From assembly GCF_000024205.1 (NCBI RefSeq), contig NC_013216.1, positions 3,224,001-3,288,000 on the forward strand: a DNA stretch of 64,000 bases, in the 5' to 3' direction. Positions 44,552 to 51,811 of the stretch are shown one piece after another. The notes below the pieces were generated by a model. That model saw nothing but the letters and a program-made list of their open reading frames with translations, was not told the origin of the DNA and did no database searches. Positions within the stretch are counted from its first letter, which is position 1; each line of letters starts with the position of its first letter. The position numbers and the translations under genes were made by a program. Source of the DNA: Desulfofarcimen acetoxidans DSM 771. Its GTDB lineage: Bacteria > Bacillota > Desulfotomaculia > Desulfotomaculales > Desulfofarciminaceae.

Positions 44552-44587
44552 CCCTCCTTGCCATAATTCTTATGCGGCAAAGAAGGG
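44552..44587 (-). promoter_or_regulatory. Hairpin covering the yqfC ribosome site, with sigma-E-like -10
   Basis: On the minus strand CCCTTCT-T-TGCC pairs with GGCA-AGGAGGG, hiding the Shine-Dalgarno of yqfC. The loop contains CATAAGAAT, close to a sigma-E -10 (CATAnnnT). A transcript starting after this -10 would lack the 5' arm. Confidence 0.4.
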
Positions 44588-44660
44588 ATAAATAACTCAA
44601 CCTTGACAGTCGACCAACTAATTAAACATATTAGTTCCAACTCAAGAAGTTTATCTTTTT

Positions 44661-45071
44661 CTATAAAATCTTTTTCAAATCAAGCAACAGCCATAATTCG
44701 TCGCCTTTCTTAATAACACCTCTTAGGAAATCAATTTCTTCCCCGGTTATATCCGGTGATTCTATTTCTTCCTCACTGCAGCGGCCAACTTCATTAACTG
44801 CGTCCACAATCATACCTACTCTTTCTTTATTGTGCTCTACTACAATTATTCTGGTATCCTGATCATATTCAGTTTCATACAAGCCTAACCGCCGGTTCAG
44901 ATTAATTACCGGGGTTACATCACCGCGCAAATTAATTATTCCTTCAATAAAGTGATCTGTATTAGGCACCTTGGTTATCTCAGCCATGCGAATAATTTCC
45001 TTAGTCTCATTAACCGAAAGGGCATAGTTCTGCTTATTTAATTGAAAGATCACAAGCTGCTCTTCCGCCAT
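44661..45071 (-). CDS. cheW: CheW-like chemotaxis scaffold protein
   Basis: CheW-domain protein of about 136 residues that couples receptors to the kinase CheA. Characteristic stretches are QLVIFQLNKQNYALSVNETK, then TKVPNTDHFIEGIINLRGDV (the conserved NLRG) and RIIVVEHNKERVGMIVDAV. The start could be ATG 45071 or TTG 45077; GGAGG lies upstream of both. No cheA or receptor gene is in the window. Its 5' end overlaps the preceding small gene, so the two are translationally linked. Confidence 0.93.
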   Translation of the reverse strand: MAEEQLVIFQLNKQNYALSVNETKEIIRMAEITKVPNTDHFIEGIINLRGDVTPVINLNRRLGLYETEYDQDTRIIVVEHNKERVGMIVDAVNEVGRCSEEEIESPDITGEEIDFLRGVIKKGDELWLLLDLKKIL

Positions 45072-45330
45072 AGCCAATATTCCTCCTCAGTCTTTCATAT
45101 TCTTCGAAAAGAGCCAGAGCATAATTCTGCTGCATAGCCGGTGAAACATAATTTTTTTCCTTCACCTTTTTCAAAAGCTCAATTTTTATTTGTTCATCCG
45201 AATGAACACCGCTGTTTTCAACTTCAAATAAGATTCTGTCCAAATCCTGTATGCCTATTTGCTTGCCATTTACCATTATTGTTCTTGTTTTTGGTCCCCT
45301 GGTATCGCAGCAATCAAAACCCAAAATCAA
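45034..45330 (-). CDS. Small conserved-looking protein upstream of cheW, unknown
   Basis: A 98-residue protein: FDCCDTRGPKTRTIMVNGK at the N-terminus (vicinal Cys pair), then a compact helical part GIQDLDRILFEVENSGVHSD and NYVSPAMQQNYALALFEEYE. I recall similar stretches in short proteins of anaerobes near redox genes but cannot name a family. The start is TTG 45330 or 45324, with AAGGAG upstream. It overlaps cheW by about 40 bases, a sign of coupled translation. The Cys pair may bind a metal or be redox active (inference). Confidence 0.6.
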   Translation of the reverse strand: MILGFDCCDTRGPKTRTIMVNGKQIGIQDLDRILFEVENSGVHSDEQIKIELLKKVKEKNYVSPAMQQNYALALFEEYERLRRNIGYGGRAACDLSIK

Positions 45331-45545
45331 TTACTCCTTAAATTCTGATTAATAGTTCTGGTTTTTTCTATGTTAACGCAACAGTACATTTATATTATTT
45401 TACATCAAAGTTAAGTATAATAACAATATATGCATAAAAATAATACCAGATCCCGAAATATAATTTTTTTTCATTTTAAATATAAAGGATTTTCTATAAG
45501 CATTAATGAATATTAGAAAAATAACCAGTCACGGGAGTGATCAGC

Positions 45546-46691
45546 TTGCCGGTAATTTATATGGATAACGCGGCCACCTCCTGGCCCAAGCCTAAAGCCA
45601 TGCTCCAGGCCATGCAGCAATTTACAGAGGAATACGGCGCTAATCCGGGACGCTCCGGTCACCGCATGAGTCTGGCTGCGGCCAGAGTTATTAACGATAC
45701 CAGAGAAGAAATAGCATCATTGTTTGGCATAAAAAACCCCCTGAGAATTATTTTCACTCTGAATGTCACTGAAGCACTTAACCTTATCTTACACGGGCTC
45801 TTAAAGCCGGGTGATCATGTTATCACCGGCAGCATGGAACATAACTCGGTTGCCAGGCCACTGCGTGAACTGGAGAATCGCGGGGTCGAGGTTACTGTAA
45901 TCAAGTGCTCTCCCAAAGGACAGTTAACCCCGGATAAGGTTAAGAAAAGCTTTAAGAAAAACACCCGGCTGGTTATCCTTACACATGCGTCAAACGTTGC
46001 GGGAACTTTGACTCCAATTAAAGAGATAGGCAGAATTACCGGAGAGGCCGGTATTTTATTTGCTGTAGACGCTGCACAAACCGCCGGAGCCTGCCAGCTT
46101 AATGTCAAGGATATGAAAATAGATTTGCTGGCCTTTACCGGGCACAAAAGCTTACTGGGACCACAAGGTACCGGGGGACTTTACATAGCCGCCGGTGTGA
46201 ATTTAGCCCCGCTCAAGTTCGGAGGCACCGGAAGTCGCTCGGAATTGGACTTGCAGCCGGAATTTTTACCGGATCGCTATGAAAGTGGGACTCCTAATAC
46301 CATAGGATTAGCCGGTCTGGGAGCTTCTGTCAAGTTTGTACGGGAAACAGGAGTTGACAATATTTACCGCCATGAAAGGGCTCTTACCGAACAGCTTTTA
46401 CAGGAACTGGCGGGCATTAAGAATTTGCTGGTTTACGGTCCAAATGATGCTTCCATGCAAATGCCGGTTATATCCATCAATATCGAAGGAAGGGACCCTG
46501 CCGAAATAGGTCTGCTCCTGGATGAAAAATACGGTATATTAACCAGAGTAGGGCTGCACTGCGCACCCTGGGCACACAAAACAATAAATACCTTTCCGGC
46601 CGGCACAGTTCGACTCAGCCCGGGGTATTTTACTACTGCAGCTGATATAGATTACACAGTCCGGGCACTCAGAGAAATTGCCGGAGGGTAA
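45546..46691 (+). CDS. Cysteine desulfurase-like class V aminotransferase (selenium cluster)
   Basis: A PLP enzyme of about 381 residues, of the cysteine desulfurase family. MPVIYMDNAATSWPKPKAML is the typical start; the PLP lysine is in FTGHKSLLGPQGTGG, and HEHNS-like MEHNSVARP and VDAAQTAG complete the active site; the active-site Cys loop RVGLHCAPWAH is near the C-terminus. The TTG at 45546 has GGGAGTG upstream and gives the expected start, while GTG 45537 has none. It lies 31 bases before selD, and members beside selD are thought to supply selenium or sulfur for SelD. Selenocysteine-lyase-like function is inferred. Confidence 0.88.
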   Translation: MPVIYMDNAATSWPKPKAMLQAMQQFTEEYGANPGRSGHRMSLAAARVINDTREEIASLFGIKNPLRIIFTLNVTEALNLILHGLLKPGDHVITGSMEHNSVARPLRELENRGVEVTVIKCSPKGQLTPDKVKKSFKKNTRLVILTHASNVAGTLTPIKEIGRITGEAGILFAVDAAQTAGACQLNVKDMKIDLLAFTGHKSLLGPQGTGGLYIAAGVNLAPLKFGGTGSRSELDLQPEFLPDRYESGTPNTIGLAGLGASVKFVRETGVDNIYRHERALTEQLLQELAGIKNLLVYGPNDASMQMPVISINIEGRDPAEIGLLLDEKYGILTRVGLHCAPWAHKTINTFPAGTVRLSPGYFTTAADIDYTVRALREIAGG

Positions 46692-46722
46692 AGGTTTTAA
46701 TATTAGATCGGAGGTGTTCAAT

Positions 46723-47766
46723 TTGAGTAACATATCTCCAAGATTAACTCAAATGACTAAGACTTCCGGGTGAGCGGCTAAACTGGGGCCGGAAGCCCTG
46801 TCGCAGGTTCTGCGACATATTCCGTTTATGACAGACCCAAATCTCCTGGTAGGAACCGAGACTGCTGATGACGCGGCAGTCTACAGGTTAAACGAAACAA
46901 CTGCCTTAATACTTACTACCGATTTCTTTACACCGGTAGTGGACGACCCTTTCATCTTCGGACAGATTGCAGCAACCAATGCTTTGAGTGATATTTACGC
47001 CATGGGCGGTCAACCGCTGCTGGCTTTAAATATCGTATGCTTTCCCAACTGTCTTTCTACTGATATCCTGGGACTGATTCTTCAGGGCGGAGCATCGAAA
47101 GTCATAGAAGCAGGAGCAGTTATCGCCGGAGGTCATACCGTGCAGGATGATGAACCGAAATACGGGCTGGCGGTGGCAGGTCTAATCCACCCGGACAAGG
47201 TTCTAACCAACGCAAAAGCCCGGATCGGAGATGTTTTGATACTAACCAAGCCTCTGGGCACAGGAATAATAAACACTGCTATAAAAGGCGAGTTAGCCGC
47301 ACCGGAGGCTGAAAAAAAGGCTGTTGAAACTATGACTGAGTTAAACAAAGCCGCTGCACAGGCCATGCAAGCCACAGGAGTGCACGCATGTACTGATATA
47401 ACCGGGTTTGGCCTGCTGGGACACGCGGCGGAAATGGCCAGGGGCAGCGGGTTAAGCATCCAGATAGATTCATCTTCAGTATTGTTCCTGCCGGAGGTAA
47501 AAAACTTAGCCTCCATGGGTATGATTCCCGCAGGAGCCTATCATAATAAGAATTACCTGGCAGAAGATGTTTATATTAAACCCTCCGTTGATGATATAAC
47601 CGGCTTTGCACTGTATGACCCACAAACCTCCGGAGGTCTGCTGATAGCTGTTGAAGAGGAAAAGAAAGACTTGCTTATGGAAAACTTGAGCCGCAACGGT
47701 GTTCAGGAATTTGCCGCAATAGGCAAAGTAGTCGACAGGAAAGATTGTTTAATCTCAGTTGCATAG
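46723..47766 (+). CDS. selD: Selenide, water dikinase SelD, Sec-containing
   Basis: Makes selenophosphate from selenide and ATP. The full gene starts at TTG 46723 with GGAGGTG upstream and reads through a TGA at 46771-46773: TKTSG-U-AAKLGPEAL, where U17 is the catalytic selenocysteine (Cys in many relatives). The rest, from ETADDAAVYRLNETTALILT, is the conserved AIR-synthase-like fold with GGHTVQDDEPKYGLAV and DITGFGLLGHAAEM. 347 residues, normal length. An ATG at 46828 after the Sec site would give an inactive protein. A hairpin lies after the UGA. It shows that the organism has Sec insertion. Confidence 0.95.
46799..46817 (+). promoter_or_regulatory. SECIS-like hairpin in selD
   Basis: TGTCGCAG-GTT-CTGCGACA is a perfect 8-base-pair stem starting 25 bases after the UGA, with a G and U in the apical loop as in bacterial SECIS elements. 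Confidence 0.7.
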
Positions 47767-47836
47767 TTATAGTTAGTCTGCCTCAGCTAATTTTTCATCA
47801 AACAAATTCGTACTTAATAAGGAGTTGATAAAGATT

Positions 47837-48436
47837 ATGTCAGAAGTCAATTGCCGGGGACTTGCCTGTCCATCTCCGGTTATCAATACTAAAAAAGCCC
47901 TGGACAATATAGAATCAGGCACAGTGACAACCATAGTTGATAACGCAATCGCGCGAGATAACGTGGCTATGTTTGCCAGGAACTCCGGTTACCAGGTTTC
48001 AGTTGATCAGCAGGGCAATGAATACTATATTACTGTAACCAAGGGAGACGAGCAGATCAAAACATCACCCGCGCCTGCTTCGACACTTAGTGAACAAAAC
48101 AACCAAATGTATTTCATATCCTCCGACAGTATAGGCAAAGGTTCGGACGAACTGGGCACTTTATTGATGAGAAGCTTCATCTTCACCTTAACCGAAATAA
48201 AACCGGTACCCGCTGGACTAATATTCGTCAATGCCGGGGTAAGGCTAACCACTGAGCATTCACCGGTACTGGAACACCTGCATACGCTGCAAAACAACGG
48301 TACTGTTATAATATCCTGCGGAACCTGCCTGGACTACTACGGTCTGAAAGAAAAGCTGGTTGTCGGCAAAATATCAAATATGTACGATATAGTAGAATAT
48401 ATGTCCGGTGCAAGCAAAGTAATTAACGTTTCATAA
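47837..48436 (+). CDS. yedF: Selenium metabolism protein YedF
   Basis: A 199-residue protein with two parts: a TusA/SirA-like N-terminus (EVNCRGLACPSPVINTKKAL, CPxP motif) and a DsrE-like C-terminus containing FVNAGVRLTTEHSPV and SCGTCLDYYGLKEKL. This layout is the YedF family that accompanies selD in selenium-using bacteria, where a persulfide or perselenide carrier role is inferred. ATG 47837 is used; AAGGAG is 12 bases away, and a TTG at 47825 directly abuts it. It is followed by an intrinsic terminator, the end of the selenium operon. Confidence 0.9.
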   Translation: MSEVNCRGLACPSPVINTKKALDNIESGTVTTIVDNAIARDNVAMFARNSGYQVSVDQQGNEYYITVTKGDEQIKTSPAPASTLSEQNNQMYFISSDSIGKGSDELGTLLMRSFIFTLTEIKPVPAGLIFVNAGVRLTTEHSPVLEHLHTLQNNGTVIISCGTCLDYYGLKEKLVVGKISNMYDIVEYMSGASKVINVS

Positions 48437-48439
48437 AAT

Positions 48440-48473
48440 AAGTAACGCCGCAGAAATTTCTGCGGCGTTACTT
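48440..48473 (+). terminator. Terminator of the selenium operon
   Basis: AAGTAACGCCGCAGA and TCTGCGGCGTTACTT form a long, perfect stem with a four-base loop and tail ATTTTAC. It ends csd-selD-yedF. Confidence 0.8.
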
Positions 48474-48596
48474 ATTTTACCATATACATTTCACAAGCAC
48501 AAAACTATTTAATTTAAGTTGTATAAAAACAAAAATTTAATTTTAAATAATGAAGGAAAATAAAATAATTTGTAGTATATATTTACTTATAAAGCT

Positions 48597-48625
48597 TTGA
48601 TGAGCAAACATGTTAAGCATAATAT
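48597..48625 (+). promoter_or_regulatory. Promoter of the Agr-like cassette
   Basis: The -35 TTGATG (48597-48602) and -10 TAATAT (48620-48625) are 17 bases apart. Transcription would start at about 48632, the first ATG of the downstream frame, so the mRNA may be nearly leaderless. Confidence 0.6.
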
Positions 48626-48631
48626 TTATTT

Positions 48632-49126
48632 ATGGAGGATAAAACAATCTCAAAAATACTAATCCACTTTTTTCTGCAAAATCTTCCTGAAAGCTTTGTA
48701 GTAATTTTATTTTGTTATTCTCTGTTAGGTATTAAAGCCAACATAAAAGACATTTTTTTATTAGCCGTTATTCAAGGAATATTTAATTTTGTAATCTTCT
48801 TACCTATAAGTTTTGGATTTCACAGTGTTATTCTAACCTTTACATTAATTTTTCTGTTATATTGGAAAACCAAAATAAATATCTCAAAAATTATACTTTG
48901 CGTTTTGGTGTGCCTATTAACATATCTTTTAATTGAGGCAATCAGTTTGCCATTAATGGTTAAGTTAACAGGTAAGCAATATAGTGTTATGTTTAATGAC
49001 CCTATTTTAAGGGCATTTTTAGCAGCACCCGTAGAATTAGCAGTTCTTTTACTAGCCATCATAAAATATAAGTTCATGGAGAAATTTAATGATTGGGGAA
49101 ATGGTTATAAATTTTCTAAAAAATAA
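48632..49126 (+). CDS. Stand-alone membrane protein resembling an AgrC-type sensor domain
   Basis: A 164-residue, very hydrophobic protein with about five membrane segments and no cytoplasmic output domain. Its start (FFLQNLPESFVVILFCYSLL) resembles the N-terminus of AgrC-like GHKL kinases of Clostridia. ATG 48632 is at the predicted transcription start without a Shine-Dalgarno; GGAGG (48634-48638) is instead ideally spaced from ATC 48647, so the real start is unclear. It overlaps agrB by 38 bases and is the first gene of the cassette. Candidate peptide receptor, decoy or partner for AgrB (inference). Confidence 0.6.
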   Translation: MEDKTISKILIHFFLQNLPESFVVILFCYSLLGIKANIKDIFLLAVIQGIFNFVIFLPISFGFHSVILTFTLIFLLYWKTKINISKIILCVLVCLLTYLLIEAISLPLMVKLTGKQYSVMFNDPILRAFLAAPVELAVLLLAIIKYKFMEKFNDWGNGYKFSKK

Positions 49127-49691
49127 CACTTCGATTAATAAAAATCAGGAGCAGATTATTGTTTTTGCCGGCCAACTAATTGAATCAACAATAATAAGTA
49201 TTTCTTTTATTATTTTCATAAGTCTAATACTTAATAATGTAAGAGAAACTCTTTTAGTGTTGCTTGCTTCCGCTTCAGTTAGGTTAGTCAGCGGTGGAGC
49301 ACATTGTGGCTCAGCAATACGTTGTGCTATATTCAGTGCCATGATTTTTCCTCTTATCGCAACTATATCCACTTTTACAGTCACTTATTTTAATTTATGG
49401 ATTTTGTTATTTATTTTATCTATATCTCTGTTACTTATCATCAGATATGCTCCGGCAGAGTCTGCCGGTAAACCTCTAGTGAATAAAGATTATATAAAAA
49501 AATTATATCGTTTATCCATAACAATTGGATTATTGGTATCCTTACTGGCATTTTTCATTTATAAGTTTAACAACAATGTTGCAATATGTATAGCATTAGG
49601 TTTTTTGTGGCAAGCGTTTTCAATTTCGCCTTTGGGGTATAAATTCATTACATCAATGGATAAGGCACTATATATAGTATTAAGGAGGTGA
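49089..49691 (+). CDS. agrB: AgrB-like cyclic peptide maturase
   Basis: Membrane cysteine protease that cuts an AgrD-type prepeptide and closes the thiolactone ring. 200 residues with about six hydrophobic segments. The catalytic pair lies in RLVSGGAHCGSAIRCAIFSA: His at GGAH and the nucleophilic Cys seven residues later, as in AgrB. GGAGA is seven bases before the ATG, which lies inside the previous gene. Its stop overlaps the AAGGAGGTGA ribosome site of agrD, five bases before the agrD ATG, so translation is coupled. Confidence 0.93.
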   Translation: MIGEMVINFLKNNTSINKNQEQIIVFAGQLIESTIISISFIIFISLILNNVRETLLVLLASASVRLVSGGAHCGSAIRCAIFSAMIFPLIATISTFTVTYFNLWILLFILSISLLLIIRYAPAESAGKPLVNKDYIKKLYRLSITIGLLVSLLAFFIYKFNNNVAICIALGFLWQAFSISPLGYKFITSMDKALYIVLRR

Positions 49692-49695
49692 TATA

Positions 49696-49830
49696 ATGAA
49701 AAAGATTTTCATGACACTCTTAACCTCATCATTGCTTACGATAATGATGTTTGTTGCCAGCGCCGGTGCACAATCTGCATGTTGGCTGGCTACTTATCAG
49801 CCCGAAGTACCGGAATGCCTGCGCAAGTAA
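49696..49830 (+). CDS. agrD: AgrD-like cyclic lactone autoinducer peptide precursor
   Basis: A 44-residue prepeptide too short for ordinary gene finding. AAGGAGGT lies just before the ATG. Residues 1-24 are an amphipathic, signal-like leader (KKIFMTLLTSSLLTIMMFVA); the mature region is SACWLATYQPEVPECLRK, with the ring Cys in CWLATY and the conserved QPEVP tail seen in clostridial AgrD peptides that is removed by AgrB. Ring residues (C-W-L-A-T and perhaps Y) are predicted. A second Cys (PECLRK) lies in the tail, which is unusual. The partner is the AgrB gene upstream. Confidence 0.88.
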   Translation: MKKIFMTLLTSSLLTIMMFVASAGAQSACWLATYQPEVPECLRK

Positions 49831-49872
49831 ATTTTTATTTAATTAAATTCTATTAAAATCAAGTAGGTCTAA

Positions 49873-49934
49873 AGTTCGAGTGTTTGCTTTAATGTTTTTG
49901 TTATCCCCAAAAGCAAGTACTCGAACATTTTTTG
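49873..49934 (+). terminator. Terminator after agrD
   Basis: GTTCGAGTGTTTGCTTT and AAAGCAAGTACTCGAAC form a long stem around a central AT-rich loop, followed by ATTTTTT. It would separate agrBD from the kinase gene, or attenuate it. Confidence 0.7.
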
Positions 49935-49964
49935 TATTTTTCCTGAACAGGTTAGGTGGTTCTT

Positions 49965-51605
49965 TTGAAATGGTTTGATCATAAGAACTATGGCTACAAA
50001 AAATTAATAAATGAAATTTATGCCTTTTGTACTGTTATCTTTGTTGTGGCAGTAATATATAAGTTTTGGTCATCTCTAGATAACTTTCCCAACATACCCA
50101 TAACATCACTTATTAAAAAAGATATACCTATTATTATTTTCATGATAAGTGTACTGTTCGGGTTTATTCTAGTTATGAAATACAGCAATGTATCGGCAGG
50201 TATTTTTATTTTGTCCATGTTTATTTTTATATTTGTTTTTGGATTTCAAGATGTTCATTTTAAGACACTATTAGTAATACCTGTAATTTTAGTTGCTTTT
50301 ACCAAGAATAAAACTGCTGGTTGTCTAATAGCAATAGGTTGCAGTTTTTCATTATTTCTTACTGATATCTTTTTTTATAAATATAGTTATCCAAACATAA
50401 TTCTAGAGTCAGATATTATTTTTACCGGTGTTATGTTAATTAGTGCATGGCTTACCGGAAATTTAGCGGGTATTGAGAGACAACATAGACAATTGCTGAG
50501 AAAAAGCCTCTCATCACTGAAAAAAGAAATTAAAGCCAGAAAAAAAGCTAATGAAAAAATGTACCAGTTAACCCGTGCAGTTGAACTCAGTCCAAGTATT
50601 ATTATAATAACTGATTTTAAAGGAAATATTGAATATACAAATCAAAAATTTAAAAAGGTTACCGGTTTTTCATCTGATGAAGTATTAAATAAAAGCATAG
50701 ATAAATTAATCATTAATCTAGATCAAGAGCAACATGTGTGGGACGCCGTAAGCTCCGGTGAAGAGTGGTCCGGGGAACTTTGCAGTAAAAAAAAGAACGG
50801 GGAGCTTTTTTGGGAGCGTGTCTCTGTTTTACCACTCAGAAACAATGAAAATATTATTACACATTTTCTCAAAGTATCCGAAGATATAACTGAACATAAA
50901 CAAATGGAAAGGGAAATAGCTCGTTTAGATAAGCTTAATTTAGTAGGAGAAATGGCTGCCGGAATCGGTCATGAAATTAGGAACCCTTTGACCACCGTTA
51001 GGGGTTTTTTGCAATTCCTTGCCACAAAAGAAGAATGTGCAAAGTATAAAAGCTATTATAGTCTTATGATAGAGGAACTGGATAGGGCCAATTCAATAAT
51101 TACAGAATATTTATCTCTGGCTAAGGATAAACCCCTAAAATTTAACATGACCAATTTAAACTCAATAATAACAACTTTATTTCCCTTAATTCAGGCTGAT
51201 GCATTGAAAAAAAATAGCAGTGTTAATCTTGAGATGAAAGACGTCCCTGATTTACTACTTGATGAAAATGAAATCCGCCAATTAATACTCAATTTAGTAC
51301 GCAATGCTTTAGAGGCAATGCCTTTAAGTGGAAATCTGACTATCAAAACATTTTCAGATGTAGACAATGTGGTTCTTGAAATACAGGATGAAGGTAAGGG
51401 GATTCCCTTGGACATAATGGAAAAAATAGGAACACCTTTCTTCACTACAAAGGATGATGGAACGGGACTGGGACTGGCAGTATGTTATAGCATAGCTGCT
51501 CGACATGATGCCAAAATAAATGTTAAAACAGGTTCAAGCGGAACTACCTTTTCAGTAAGATTCTTACCAAACCAAAATAAAAATAAAAATAAAAATTACC
51601 TATAA
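49965..51605 (+). CDS. Orphan PAS sensor histidine kinase with shared membrane domain
   Basis: A 546-residue kinase. Residues 1-165 are a membrane domain with about five to six hydrophobic segments (IYAFCTVIFVVAVIYKFW through FTGVMLISAWLTGNLAG), then a short coiled coil, a PAS domain (about 200-310), HisKA with His336 in GHEIRNPLTTVRGFLQFL, and HATPase_c with NLVRNALEAMP, DEGKGIP and GTGLGLAV. HEIRNPLTxVRGFLQ is the type seen in Spo0A phosphorelay kinases (KinA-E). No response regulator is adjacent. TTG 49965 has AGGTGG at five bases. The membrane domain is nearly the same as that of the next gene, and both follow agrBD, so it may sense the Agr peptide (inference). Confidence 0.85.
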   Translation: MKWFDHKNYGYKKLINEIYAFCTVIFVVAVIYKFWSSLDNFPNIPITSLIKKDIPIIIFMISVLFGFILVMKYSNVSAGIFILSMFIFIFVFGFQDVHFKTLLVIPVILVAFTKNKTAGCLIAIGCSFSLFLTDIFFYKYSYPNIILESDIIFTGVMLISAWLTGNLAGIERQHRQLLRKSLSSLKKEIKARKKANEKMYQLTRAVELSPSIIIITDFKGNIEYTNQKFKKVTGFSSDEVLNKSIDKLIINLDQEQHVWDAVSSGEEWSGELCSKKKNGELFWERVSVLPLRNNENIITHFLKVSEDITEHKQMEREIARLDKLNLVGEMAAGIGHEIRNPLTTVRGFLQFLATKEECAKYKSYYSLMIEELDRANSIITEYLSLAKDKPLKFNMTNLNSIITTLFPLIQADALKKNSSVNLEMKDVPDLLLDENEIRQLILNLVRNALEAMPLSGNLTIKTFSDVDNVVLEIQDEGKGIPLDIMEKIGTPFFTTKDDGTGLGLAVCYSIAARHDAKINVKTGSSGTTFSVRFLPNQNKNKNKNYL

Positions 51606-51811
51606 AACCTATGCTAATACTTTATCAAAAAATCAAAATAAATATTATGCTTAAAACCGGTAAATAAATTATCTAAAGCCTTAATGTACGCTAAATGTTT
51701 TTAAAAATAAATTATCATTAAAAATCAGCAATATATAGGGCTTAGGGCTGATCCCTATTACTTGCCGAGCTAAAATTAAAACATACAATTATTTCTACTT
51801 TGGTGATTCTT

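Noticed and set aside
46828-47766. SelD starting at ATG 46828
   Set aside because: It would remove the catalytic Sec and the conserved glycine-rich loop; a better start with a ribosome site lies at TTG 46723.
51606-51799. c-di-GMP riboswitch upstream of the GGDEF/HD-GYP gene
   Set aside because: A short ATCAGC/GCTGAT hairpin is present, but the GEMM consensus blocks are absent.
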